A DNA stretch of 46,805 nucleotides from Betaproteobacteria bacterium RIFCSPLOWO2_12_FULL_64_23 (GCA_001770575.1 MERK01000083.1:1-46805), one strand, 5' to 3'; shown: positions 26,687 to 35,016, numbered from the stretch's first letter. Numbers and translations are program-made. Notes: a model not told the origin generated them from the sequence alone.

Positions 26687-27856
26687 TTACTTGACCAGGG
26701 TCCAGTTGCCTCCCTTGACTTCGAGCATGCGAAACGCAGACAAGTCCAGGCCCATGTGATCGGTCGGCGACATGTTGAAAACGCCCGCCGTGCCCATGAA
26801 GCCGCGAATTCCCTCGATTGCGTCACGCACTTTGGCCTTGTCGGTGCTGCCCGCTTTCTTTATCGCTTCGACCGCAATCATCAAGCCGTCGTAGGCATGG
26901 CCGCCGAAAGTCGATACCTCGGACTTGAAGTGCGATTCGTATTCCTTGGTGTAGCCCACCACCACCGCGCGCTGCGGGTCGCTTTGCGGCAAGCTATCGG
27001 CAACCAGCAGGGCTGCGGCCGGCAGGCGCACGCCCTCGGCGGCCGCGCCGGCAAGCTTGATAAAGTCCTTGGATGCGACGCCGTGCGACTGGTACAACGG
27101 CACGGTGACGCCGATCTGGCGGTAGTTCTTGGTGACGATCGCCGGCCCCTGGCCGAATCCGGCGTTGAGCACTGCCTGCACGCCCGCGGTGTTCTTGATC
27201 TTGGTGAGCTGCGCCGTCATGTCGGTATCGCCGGCGCCGTAGGTTTCATCGGCGATCACGTCGATACCATATTTCTTCGCCACATCCAGGCATTGACCGC
27301 GCATCGACTTGTCGAAGCCGCCGGGGCCGGAGATAAGCGCCACCTTGGAAAACTTGCGCGACTGCATGTCGATGAAAATCTTTTCACAGGCCATGCGGTC
27401 GGTATGCGGCATCTTGAACACCCATTTCTTCACCGGCTCGATGATGACCACTGCGCCCGCGAGGGAGATGAACGGGATTTGCGCGGCTTCCACCAGAGGT
27501 ATAACGGCCATGGTCTCGCCGGTGGTCGAGCCGCCCACGATCACATCGACCTTGTCCTGCTCTATCAGACGCTTGGTAAAGGTACGCGCCTTTTCGGCGT
27601 CGCCGGCCGAATCGTAAGCAACCAGTTGCAGCTTTCTGCCGAGCACACCGCCCGCGGCGTTGATCTTCCCGACGTAGAGCTCGAGCGTTTTCTGCTCCGG
27701 ATCTCCTAGGAACGCCGCGCCTCCGGTGACCGACAGGAACGAGCCGATTTTGATCGGCTCCTGCGCCACCGCCGCGCCGGCGATCAAGGCGAAGGTTGCG
27801 GCAACCGCGGCCAGGCCGCGCTTGAAGTTGTTTCTCGATTGCATGGGTTTCATCAT
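26687..27856 (-). CDS. livK: Periplasmic binding protein of the liv-type ABC importer
   Basis: A 389-residue type I periplasmic binding protein. A signal peptide is visible: basic NFKRG, a hydrophobic stretch and AVAQ at about residue 32. The mature part has the Leu/Ile/Val-binding-protein look (GSFLSVTGGAAFLGDPEQ, VIVGGSTTGETMAVIPL). GAGGAGCT precedes two adjacent ATGs (27856 and 27853). Close homologues in aromatic degraders are often annotated for benzoate, hydroxybenzoate or phenylacetate uptake; the ligand here is not determined. Confidence 0.9.
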   Translation of the reverse strand: MMKPMQSRNNFKRGLAAVAATFALIAGAAVAQEPIKIGSFLSVTGGAAFLGDPEQKTLELYVGKINAAGGVLGRKLQLVAYDSAGDAEKARTFTKRLIEQDKVDVIVGGSTTGETMAVIPLVEAAQIPFISLAGAVVIIEPVKKWVFKMPHTDRMACEKIFIDMQSRKFSKVALISGPGGFDKSMRGQCLDVAKKYGIDVIADETYGAGDTDMTAQLTKIKNTAGVQAVLNAGFGQGPAIVTKNYRQIGVTVPLYQSHGVASKDFIKLAGAAAEGVRLPAAALLVADSLPQSDPQRAVVVGYTKEYESHFKSEVSTFGGHAYDGLMIAVEAIKKAGSTDKAKVRDAIEGIRGFMGTAGVFNMSPTDHMGLDLSAFRMLEVKGGNWTLVK

Positions 27857-27992
27857 AGCTCCTCAAGTGTGGTTGGATGCGCCACCGCTTACCCGCCCGG
27901 TTTTTCTTGGATGCAACACCTTTTGGCCCGGTCGCGCTGAGTTCGGCAGGCGCGGGTGCTTGCCGCAGTCTGCCTCGAAAGTGGATTATATG

Positions 27993-28012
27993 GTATTGTC
28001 GTACTCAAATGC
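27993..28012 (+). promoter_or_regulatory. Operator C, upstream of GNAT-Rrf2 genes
   Basis: GTATTGTCGTACTCAAATGC. Its reverse complement aligns with operators A and B. The internal TATTGT (27994-27999) corresponds to the -10 box at site B and faces the GNAT gene at 28083; a -35 box is weak. It also lies 137 bases upstream of the divergent livK start, so livK may be affected too. Confidence 0.6.
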
Positions 28013-28017
28013 GTTTT

Positions 28018-28031
28018 TTGATCCAGATCAG
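28018..28031 (+). promoter_or_regulatory. FNR-type site
   Basis: TTGATCCAGATCAG matches the FNR/CRP-family consensus TTGAT-N4-ATCAA in 9 of 10 positions. It lies just downstream of operator C and 52 bases before the GNAT start. Anaerobic control by an FNR/Anr protein is plausible, but position relative to the true transcription start is unknown. Confidence 0.45.
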
Positions 28032-28082
28032 CTTTCTCGGCGAAATCATGGCATCCGGCGCGGCTGCGGTAGTTGTAGCGGC

Positions 28083-28556
28083 ATGACCAAGGCCCAGGCG
28101 CAGGGCGCGGACATCCCTGAGTTGCGGGTGCGGTCGGTGGAAGCGGCCGACTTGGGACAGGTGATCGCCATCGATGCCGAGGTCACCGGCCTGGAAAAAA
28201 CCGACTATTGGTACGAATTGTTCCACCGTTACGGCGGTGGACGCACGCGACAGCGCTTGTTTCTGGTGGCCGAGTCCGGCGATGTCATCCAGGGTTTCAT
28301 CATCGGCGAAATACGCGACTGGGAGTTCGGCTCCGCGCCTTGCGGCTGGGTGTTCGGCCTGAGCGTGCGCGCCAGCAGCCGGCTTGCCGGCGTCGGCGCG
28401 CGCATGCTGGAAGCGGTCTGCGACGGCTTCCGCCGCGCCGGCGTAAACAAGGTGCGCACCCTGCTCGCCCGCGACAACAGCCTGGTGCTGTCGTTTTTCC
28501 GCAGCCAGGGCATGATGGCCGCGCCGTTCATACCCCTGGAAAAGGACCTGGACTGA
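28083..28556 (+). CDS. Single-domain GNAT acetyltransferase, BadL-like
   Basis: A 157-residue GNAT protein (VRSVEAADLGQVIAIDAEVTG at the start, GVGARMLEAV acetyl-CoA loop, TLLARDNSLVLSFF at the end). It sits 16 bases before an Rrf2 regulator. In Rhodopseudomonas palustris the pair BadL (GNAT that acetylates aminobenzoates) and BadM (Rrf2 repressor of benzoyl-CoA reductase genes, relieved by acetamidobenzoates) has this composition. By analogy this gene may make the inducer. That is inference; protein lysine acetylation of CoA ligases is the alternative. The start lacks a strong ribosome site. Confidence 0.8.
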   Translation: MTKAQAQGADIPELRVRSVEAADLGQVIAIDAEVTGLEKTDYWYELFHRYGGGRTRQRLFLVAESGDVIQGFIIGEIRDWEFGSAPCGWVFGLSVRASSRLAGVGARMLEAVCDGFRRAGVNKVRTLLARDNSLVLSFFRSQGMMAAPFIPLEKDLD

Positions 28557-28572
28557 TGGCCGGGACGATGCC

Positions 28573-29019
28573 ATGAAACTGCAAAAAGGCACCAGCCTCG
28601 CGCTCTACAGCGTGCTGGAATTCGCGGCCAATCCGGGGCAGCAACTGTCGGCGGCGGAAATCGCCGAGAAATACGGCGCCTCCACCCATCACCTGGCCAA
28701 GGTGCTGCGCGAACTGGGCCGCGCCGGGCTGGTCGAGTCGGCGCGCGGGGTAGGCGGCGGCTACCGTTTCAGCGGCAACGCCAAGCGCCTGACCCTGATG
28801 GACGTGATCGAACTGTTCGAGGACATCAGCACGCGCACCGGCGAGAGCGACGAATTCGATGCGTCGAGCGAGGTCGGCCGCGCGTTGGGCGCGGTGATGG
28901 CGGAAGTCGACGAAATCGCCAAGGCCACCTTCCGTTCGATCACCGTGGACACCATGCAGAAGCTGATCGAGCGCCAGCGCCGCGCCGTCACCGAGGCGCA
29001 AACAGCGCTCAAGGAGTAG
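28573..29019 (+). CDS. Rrf2-family transcriptional regulator, BadM-like
   Basis: A 148-residue Rrf2 protein. Winged helix in residues 1-80: MKLQKGTSLALYSVLEFAA, IAEKYGASTHHLAKVLRELG, then the wing ARGVGGGYRFSG. It has no cysteine at all, so it cannot bind the Cys-ligated Fe-S cluster of IscR/NsrR; a small-molecule ligand is more likely, as for BadM. The position behind a GNAT gene and operator C, in a window with bcr genes, makes it the best candidate to bind the 20-bp element. Not proven. Confidence 0.85.
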   Translation: MKLQKGTSLALYSVLEFAANPGQQLSAAEIAEKYGASTHHLAKVLRELGRAGLVESARGVGGGYRFSGNAKRLTLMDVIELFEDISTRTGESDEFDASSEVGRALGAVMAEVDEIAKATFRSITVDTMQKLIERQRRAVTEAQTALKE

Positions 29020-29090
29020 TCTTCGCACTCGGGACCGAGGGTGGGGAAGACTGCCTTCCCGCACCGGTTCCCTTGTTTTGTCGGGCACGT

Positions 29091-29104
29091 TTAATCTGGA
29101 TCAA
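29091..29104 (+). promoter_or_regulatory. FNR-type site upstream of iorA
   Basis: TTAATCTGGATCAA matches TTGAT-N4-ATCAA in 9 of 10 positions. It is centred 86 bases before the chosen iorA start, leaving room for a class II FNR promoter with a start near 29139. The 29020-29183 gap holds no gene. Confidence 0.5.
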
Positions 29105-29183
29105 GACAGCCAGCACCCGGTTTGAGGATGATCCGGGATCAAGTGGAGGAATGCGTTCGTTTTTTGTCAGGGAAGGGCAGCGC

Positions 29184-31004
29184 ATGCACGCAGTACCGGA
29201 AACAGTGGAGCTATCGAAACGGCCGGACCAAGACCTGCGCCCGTTGACCGGAAACGAAGCGATCGCGCGCGGCGCGTGGGAAGCCGGCGTACGCGTCGCC
29301 GCCGCCTATCCGGGCACGCCCAGCACGGAAATCATGGAGTCCCTCGCCGGCTACCCGGCCGAGGATTTGCACGCCCAGTGGTCGACCAATGAAAAAGTCG
29401 CGCTCGACGTGGCCATAGGCGCTTCCTTTGCCGGCAGCCGCGCCTTCGCGTCCATGAAACACGTCGGCCTCAACGTGGCCGCCGACGCATTCATGTCGCA
29501 GGCCTATATCGGCGTCAACGGCGGGCTGGTGCTCGCCGTGTGCGACGATCCGGGCATACACAGTTCGCAAAACGAGCAGGACACGCGCATCTACGGCCAG
29601 TTCGCGACGGTGCCGGTGCTCGAACCGAGCGACGCGCAGGAAGCGCTCGATTTGACGAAACTTGCCTTCGATCTGTCCGAACAATTCGACACCATGGTCA
29701 TCGTGCGCGGCACCACACGCCTGTCGCACACCCGCAGCCCGGTCGCCATCGGCCCGCGCACAGAACATCCAACGCGCGGATTCCTCGAAAATCCGGCAAA
29801 AAACGTGATGATCCCCGCGCATGCGCGGCGCCGCCATGTGGCGGTGATCGAGCGCGAGGCGAAACTGAAGGCCTACCTCGAAACCGCGCCGATCAACCGC
29901 TGGGAGACCGGCGACGCGAGTTTCGGCGTGATCACGGCGGGAACCTGCTATCCCTATGTGCGCGAAGTGCTGCCCAACGCGAGCGTGCTGAAACTGGGCG
30001 CCTCCTGGCCGCTGCCCGATGACCTGTTGCGGCGCTATTGCGCGTCGGTCGAGCGCGTGTTCGTGGTGGAAGAGCTGGAGCCGGTGATCGAAAAGGAATT
30101 GCGCGCGCTCGGCATCAAGGTGGAAGGCAAGCAGTTCTTTCCGCGCGAGGGCGAGTTTTCGCCCGAGATCCTGCGCGCCGGCTTCGAGCGCGCGGGCGTG
30201 CTCGAGCCGCGCGCGCAGCGCGCCGGCTGGGCGCTTGAACCGCTCGCGCGGCCGCCGGTGCTGTGCGCAGGCTGCCCGCACACCTCGAGCTTCATGGCGG
30301 TGCGGGCGTCGGGTGCGCGCGTGGCCGGGGACATCGGCTGCTACACCCTCGCCTGCCTCGATCCGCTGAGAGGCCTCGATACCACCGTGTCCATGGGATC
30401 TTCCATCGGCAACGCCATCGGCATGGCCATGGCCGGCGACACCAAGCCGGTGATGGCCACCATCGGCGATTCGACTTTCCTGCACGCCGGCATCCCGGGG
30501 CTGATCAACGCGGTATACAACCAGGCGAACATCACCGTGCTGCTGCTGGACAACCACATCACCGCGATGACCGGCGGCCAGGAGCATCCGGGCACAGGCA
30601 AGACGCTGCGCGGCGAGGAAGCGCCGAAGGTCGATTACGAAGCACTGGTGCGCGCGATCGGCGTGAAATGGGTGCGCAGCGTGGACTCCTACGACCTGGC
30701 GCAGATGTACCAGACGCTGCGCGAGGCCATCGCTTACCGCGGCGTATCGGTGATCATCTCCAACCGTCCCTGCGTGCTCGACCCGGTGAAGATCAAGGGC
30801 CCCGCGCTCGCGATCGTGAACGAGCAGTGCAACGCCTGCCAGTCGTGCATGAACCTCGGCTGCCCCGCCCTCACCTGGGGCAAGGATACCTTCGAAGGCC
30901 GGCACAAGGTGAAAATCGATCAGTCGCTGTGCATCGGCTGCACCCTGTGCGCGCAGGTGTGTACGGTGGATTGCATCAAGCCGGCGGCGACGGTGGCGCA
31001 ATGA
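29184..31004 (+). CDS. iorA: Indolepyruvate/arylpyruvate ferredoxin oxidoreductase, alpha subunit
   Basis: A 606-residue IorA. It has an N-terminal pyrimidine domain (NEAIARGAWEAGVRVAAAYPGTPSTEI), a TPP domain (VLCAGCPHTSSF, GDIGCYTL, GDSTFLHAGIPG) and C-terminal ferredoxin motifs (CNACQSCMNLGCP, CIGCTLCAQVCTVDC). IOR converts arylpyruvates to arylacetyl-CoA and reduces ferredoxin; phenylpyruvate from phenylalanine would give phenylacetyl-CoA for PadBCD. I chose the ATG at 29184 with GGAAGGG seven bases upstream. An ATG at 29151 has GGAGGA directly against it, which is too close. Confidence 0.88.
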   Translation: MHAVPETVELSKRPDQDLRPLTGNEAIARGAWEAGVRVAAAYPGTPSTEIMESLAGYPAEDLHAQWSTNEKVALDVAIGASFAGSRAFASMKHVGLNVAADAFMSQAYIGVNGGLVLAVCDDPGIHSSQNEQDTRIYGQFATVPVLEPSDAQEALDLTKLAFDLSEQFDTMVIVRGTTRLSHTRSPVAIGPRTEHPTRGFLENPAKNVMIPAHARRRHVAVIEREAKLKAYLETAPINRWETGDASFGVITAGTCYPYVREVLPNASVLKLGASWPLPDDLLRRYCASVERVFVVEELEPVIEKELRALGIKVEGKQFFPREGEFSPEILRAGFERAGVLEPRAQRAGWALEPLARPPVLCAGCPHTSSFMAVRASGARVAGDIGCYTLACLDPLRGLDTTVSMGSSIGNAIGMAMAGDTKPVMATIGDSTFLHAGIPGLINAVYNQANITVLLLDNHITAMTGGQEHPGTGKTLRGEEAPKVDYEALVRAIGVKWVRSVDSYDLAQMYQTLREAIAYRGVSVIISNRPCVLDPVKIKGPALAIVNEQCNACQSCMNLGCPALTWGKDTFEGRHKVKIDQSLCIGCTLCAQVCTVDCIKPAATVAQ

Positions 31005-31975
31005 GCCGGCCGACCGCATCGACGAGCAGCGCGAAAGACGGGCAACTGCGGCCTACCGCGGCCGCGGCCAAGGCGCGCGAGCCGATGAACGTGCTCATCG
31101 TGGGCGTCGGCGGCCAGGGCGTCATCATGGTGTCCAAGGCGTTGGCATCCCTGGCCCAGTCCAAGGGCTACCAAGTCAAGCAAAGCGAAGTGCACGGCAT
31201 GGCCAAGCGCGGCGGCACCGTGTTCAGCCACGTGCGCTTCGGCCCGCAGGTATGGTCGCCCACCATCCCGAAAGGCGAAGCCGATATCCTGGTCGCGCTC
31301 GAATGGGCAGAGGGCCTGCGCTGGTTGCCTTTCCTCAAACCCGATACCGGCATATTCATCTGCGACACCAAGCGCATCGTGCCGCCGTTCGCCTGCCTGA
31401 ACCGGCGCCCGGGCGCGCCCCTGCGCTACTCGCGCGAGACGCCGGCCGAAGTCAGGGCGCAGGTGGCCGAAGCCTATGCCATCGACGCCACGCGCATGGC
31501 CGAGGAACTCGGCAACGAGCGCGCCGCCAACGTGGTGCTGATCGGGGCGTTGTCCACGGCACTCGACTTCCCCGCCGGGGACTGGGAAAAGTCGCTCGCG
31601 CAATTCGTGCCGAAGAAAACCATCGCGGTCAATCTCGACGCCTTCCGCCTCGGGCGCAGCTGGATCGAGGAGGCTCGAACCAACCCCGTGGTTACCGAAG
31701 CCCCGGCCGCGAAAGCCGCTGCGCTCGCGCATGTTCCGTACAGCGTGCGCCTGGAAATCACGCCGGAGTGGTGCAAGAGCTGCGACATCTGCGTCAAGCT
31801 CTGCCCCGAGCGCTGCCTGAGGCTGAACGCGGAGCGCATCGTCGAATTGGCGCAGCCGGAAAAATGCACCGGTTGCCGGCTGTGCGAACTGCTGTGCCCG
31901 GACTTTGCCATCCGCGTGCACCTGGACAGCGCTGTCGTCGCGATCGCCGCCGCCGCGCAGGAAACCAAGGCATGA
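31001..31975 (+). CDS. iorB: Arylpyruvate oxidoreductase beta subunit fused to a 2[4Fe-4S] ferredoxin domain
   Basis: A 324-residue protein. Residues about 27-225 are IorB/gamma-type (NVLIVGVGGQGVIMVSKALA, SEVHGMAKRGGTVFSHVRFG). After a short linker comes a ferredoxin domain with CKSCDICVKLCPERC and CTGCRLCELLCPDF. The ferredoxin tail is not part of ordinary IorB (about 200 residues) and resembles a delta subunit of four-subunit 2-oxoacid oxidoreductases. ATGA overlaps join it to iorA and to the following alpha gene. A 25-residue basic, Ala-rich N-terminal stretch precedes the domain. Confidence 0.88.
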   Translation: MSRPTASTSSAKDGQLRPTAAAAKAREPMNVLIVGVGGQGVIMVSKALASLAQSKGYQVKQSEVHGMAKRGGTVFSHVRFGPQVWSPTIPKGEADILVALEWAEGLRWLPFLKPDTGIFICDTKRIVPPFACLNRRPGAPLRYSRETPAEVRAQVAEAYAIDATRMAEELGNERAANVVLIGALSTALDFPAGDWEKSLAQFVPKKTIAVNLDAFRLGRSWIEEARTNPVVTEAPAAKAAALAHVPYSVRLEITPEWCKSCDICVKLCPERCLRLNAERIVELAQPEKCTGCRLCELLCPDFAIRVHLDSAVVAIAAAAQETKA

Positions 31976-33141
31976 ACGCAGTCGAGCAGGCGCTTTCGCC
32001 CAAAGCCGCGCTGCGCCTGATCTCGGGCAACCACGCCTGCGCGCTGGCTGCAGTTGCAGCGGGCTGCCGCTTTTTTGCCGGCTATCCGATCACGCCTTCC
32101 TCGGAAGTCGCCGAGCGCCTGTCGCAGCTGCTGCCGGAGGTGGATGGCGTGTTCGTGCAGATGGAAGACGAAATCGCCTCGATCGCCGCGGTGATCGGCG
32201 CCTCGATGGGCGGCGTCAAGGCGCTGACCGCGACCAGCGGCCCGGGCTTTTCGCTGAAGCAGGAGAACATCGGCTACGCCGCCGGGGCCGAAATTCCCTG
32301 CGTGATCGTCAACGTCATGCGCGGCGGGCCCTCTACCGGCATGCCGACGCGCCCCGCCCAGGGCGACATCATGCAGTCGCGCTGGGGCAGCCATGGCGAC
32401 TACCCGATCATCGTGCTCGCGCCGGCCTCGGTGCGCGAAATCTATACCGAGACCCTGCGCGCCTTCGACCTGGCGGAAACCTGCCGCACGCCGGTGGTGC
32501 TGCTCTACGACCAGGTGATCGCGCAACTGACCGAGACCGTCGACCTCGCCGATGCCAAAGACCTGAGGAACGCAGAGCGCAAGTGGGCGAGCGGGCCGCG
32601 CGAGACTTATCAGCCCTACGCGACGGGTGAAGACGGGATCCCGGCCATGTCGCGCCCAGGTGCGGGCTATCGCGTGCACACCACCGGCCTGAATCACGCG
32701 GAAAACGGTTTCCCGACGCAGAACCCGGAGGCAGTCGCGCGCAACCTCGGGCGGCTGCTCACCAAGTTGGACCGCCACCGCGAGGCGATCGACTCCTGGC
32801 AGGCGATCGGCTGCGCGGATGCCGAAGTAGTGATCGTTGCCATCGGCATCAGCGCGCGCGCCGCGACACGCGCGCTCGACCTCGCCCGCGCGCGCGGCGT
32901 GCGCCTGGGCCTGTTCCGCCCGGTCACGTTGTGGCCGTTCCCGGAAACCGCTTTGCGCGAGGCGACCAAGAATGCGCGCGCCGTGCTCGTGCCGGAGATG
33001 AACGCCGGACAACTGAGCCTGGAAGTGGAGCGCATCCTCGGCGGCAAGCGCGTGGATGCCATCCACCGCTACAACGGCGAGCCGATCACACCGGCTGAAA
33101 TTGCGGAACGCGCCGAAGCGCTGGCAAAGGAAGCAAGATGA
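31972..33141 (+). CDS. 2-oxoacid:ferredoxin oxidoreductase, alpha subunit
   Basis: A 389-residue alpha subunit of the KorA/VorB/PorA type. Visible are AAGCRFFAGYPITPSSEVAERL, VQMEDEIASIAAVIGASMGG, LTATSGPGFSLKQEN and RGGPSTGMPTRPAQGD. It overlaps iorB and the beta gene by ATGA. It may act on phenylglyoxylate, 2-oxoglutarate or branched 2-oxoacids. The phenylacetate context makes phenylglyoxylate attractive, but this is not the five-gene PadEFGHI set and cannot be decided from sequence. Confidence 0.88.
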   Translation: MNAVEQALSPKAALRLISGNHACALAAVAAGCRFFAGYPITPSSEVAERLSQLLPEVDGVFVQMEDEIASIAAVIGASMGGVKALTATSGPGFSLKQENIGYAAGAEIPCVIVNVMRGGPSTGMPTRPAQGDIMQSRWGSHGDYPIIVLAPASVREIYTETLRAFDLAETCRTPVVLLYDQVIAQLTETVDLADAKDLRNAERKWASGPRETYQPYATGEDGIPAMSRPGAGYRVHTTGLNHAENGFPTQNPEAVARNLGRLLTKLDRHREAIDSWQAIGCADAEVVIVAIGISARAATRALDLARARGVRLGLFRPVTLWPFPETALREATKNARAVLVPEMNAGQLSLEVERILGGKRVDAIHRYNGEPITPAEIAERAEALAKEAR

Positions 33142-34013
33142 TCGTCGACTCCGCAGCCGAATTCGACGTGCGCGAATATCTGCGCATGGAAATGATGCCG
33201 CACTTCCTTTGCCCGGGCTGCGGCCACGGCATCGCCCTGCGGGCGCTGCTGTGGGCCATCCACGAGCTCGGCATCGACAAAGACCAGCTCGCGGTGGTAT
33301 CCGGCATCGGCTGCGCCGGGCGGCTCTCGGCCTACATCGACGCCAACACCTTTCACGTGACCCATGGCCGGCCGCTCGCCTACGCCACCGGGCTCGCGCT
33401 GGCGCGACCGGATCTGCACGTGGTGGTGATCACCGGCGACGGCGACTGCCTCGCGATCGGCGGCAACCACTTGATCCACGCCTGCCGGCGCAACCTGAAG
33501 CTCACCTGTCTCATGCTCAATAACGAGGTCTACGGCATGACCGGGGGCCAGGTGTCGCCGACCACCTCCGAGTCGCGCCTCACGACCACCACGCCGCTGG
33601 GGAACGCGGAGCCGAACTTCGACGCCTGCGCGCTCGCCGCGGCGGCAGGCGCGAGCTTCGTCGGCCGCGAAGTGACGCATCACGTGCCCAAGCTGAAGGA
33701 ACTCATCCGCTCAGGCCTCGCGCATCCGGGCTTCGCCTTCATCGAAGTGCTGTGCGACTGCACCGAGATCTTCGGGCGCAAGAACGAGCTCGGCTCCTCG
33801 GCCGAGATGGTGCTGCGGCAGAAAAGCGACCTGCGTCCCAGCGCCTACCGCGACTCGGTGGACACGCCGTTCCGCTCGAACGACCTCCCCACCGGCATCC
33901 TCGCGAAAACCGACCGGCCCGAGTACGGCGCGGCCTACCGCAAAGCGGCCGCCGCGCAGCGCGCAAGCAAGGCGGCCAAAGCCTCCACCGGCGCGAACAA
34001 AGGAAAGGCCTGA
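33138..34013 (+). CDS. 2-oxoacid:ferredoxin oxidoreductase, beta (TPP) subunit
   Basis: A 291-residue TPP subunit with LCPGCGHGIALRAL, VSGIGCAGRLSAYI, THGRPLAYATGLALARP, GDGDCLAIGGNHLIHACRRN and NNEVYGMTGGQVSPTT. The C-terminus is an Ala/Lys-rich tail. It differs clearly from KorB at the left of the window, so this is a second, paralogous enzyme. Confidence 0.88.
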   Translation: MIVDSAAEFDVREYLRMEMMPHFLCPGCGHGIALRALLWAIHELGIDKDQLAVVSGIGCAGRLSAYIDANTFHVTHGRPLAYATGLALARPDLHVVVITGDGDCLAIGGNHLIHACRRNLKLTCLMLNNEVYGMTGGQVSPTTSESRLTTTTPLGNAEPNFDACALAAAAGASFVGREVTHHVPKLKELIRSGLAHPGFAFIEVLCDCTEIFGRKNELGSSAEMVLRQKSDLRPSAYRDSVDTPFRSNDLPTGILAKTDRPEYGAAYRKAAAAQRASKAAKASTGANKGKA

Positions 34014-34579
34014 TGCGCGACGCGAGACTTGAAATCCGTATCGGCGGCACCGGCGGCCAGGGCTTGATTCTATGCGCCAAGATGCTCGCCGACGCCTTGT
34101 GCACGACTGGCAGCCGCGTCGCCCAGTCGCAGACCTACGAACCGACTTCGCGCGGCGGCTATTGCAATTCCGACCTGGTGATCTCAGAGCGCGAAGTCGA
34201 TTTTCCACTCGCCACCGCGCTTGACTGCCTGGTATTGCTCGACCGCATGGCGCTCAAGCCGTCCTTGCCGCTGCTCAAGCCGGGCGGCCTGGTGATCGCC
34301 GATACGCGGCTGTGTCCGGAGCTGCCAGCGGGCCACTATCGCCTGCATCACCTGCCGCTCAGCCGCCGCGCAATTGAGCTGGGCAGCGAGCGCGTGGCGA
34401 ACATCGTCGCGCTGGGCGCGCTGGCCGCGCTCGCCGGAATCTGCGAGCGCAAGGCGCTCGAACACGCCGTGCGCGCGGAGACACCGAAGAGTTTTCTTGA
34501 CATCAACCTGGACGCCCTCGCCGCGGGCTATCGCCTCGGCGAGCAGGCAACCCCGACTGCCGCGCTGATTTTCGGTTGA
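34013..34579 (+). CDS. 2-oxoacid:ferredoxin oxidoreductase, gamma subunit
   Basis: A 188-residue gamma subunit (IRIGGTGGQGLILCAKMLADAL, QTYEPTSRGGYCNSDLVIS). The ATG overlaps the beta stop as TGATG. No separate delta (ferredoxin) gene follows, so the ferredoxin domain on IorB may serve the whole complex. Confidence 0.88.
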   Translation: MRDARLEIRIGGTGGQGLILCAKMLADALCTTGSRVAQSQTYEPTSRGGYCNSDLVISEREVDFPLATALDCLVLLDRMALKPSLPLLKPGGLVIADTRLCPELPAGHYRLHHLPLSRRAIELGSERVANIVALGALAALAGICERKALEHAVRAETPKSFLDINLDALAAGYRLGEQATPTAALIFG

Positions 34580-34635
34580 CGCGCAACTGGGGTACACTAC
34601 CGGTGTCGATGACGACGCAAGAAAGGAGTCCGCTG

Positions 34636-34731
34636 ATGGGAAACCGCGACAGGCAACGCAGGGAAGAGAAGAAACCGAAGAAACCGAAGAAACCGGCTCC
34701 GACCCCGGCAATGCGAGCCGGCCGAGCCTGA
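34636..34731 (+). CDS. 31-residue basic peptide, uncharacterised
   Basis: A short reading frame begins at ATG with AAAGGAG ten bases upstream. It encodes MGNRDRQRREEKKPKKPKKP followed by APTPAMRAGRA. The composition (Lys/Arg/Pro rich, repeated KKP) and strong ribosome site support a real gene. It looks like short basic peptides seen in other proteobacteria, but I cannot name a family. It may be disordered or nucleic-acid binding. Confidence 0.5.
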   Translation: MGNRDRQRREEKKPKKPKKPAPTPAMRAGRA

Positions 34732-34786
34732 CCGGAATGACGGCGCACGGGTTCGTCTCCTTTTCTGACACTGCACCCGGCGCCCG

Positions 34787-35016
34787 CTAGACGCCCAGGT
34801 ATCTCTGGTGCAGTTCCGGCTGCGCGCGCAGTTCGGCGCTCGCGCCCTCGAACACCGTGATGCCTTTCACCAGAATCACGACGCGATCGGCGACGGCCGA
34901 CACGGCGGCGAAGTTCTTGTCCACGATCACCGCCGCGATCCCGGCTTGTTTGATCTGGCCGATGATGCCCAGGATCAGCGTCAGCCCGCTCGCCGCCGGG
35001 AACAGCAGCAGGCCTT
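34787..35016 (-). pseudogene. C-terminal remnant of a second livF
   Basis: Reading minus, the frame after a stop at 35017-35019 gives a sequence recognisably like the last 75 residues of LivF: IIGQIKQAGIAAVIVDKNFA, then VADRVVILVKG, ending HQRYLGV. The part that should read LLLLDEPSAGL is GLLLFPAASGL, so the Walker B Asp-Glu is lost. No Walker A or signature remains upstream. This is a decayed end of an earlier transporter operon. Confidence 0.75.
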
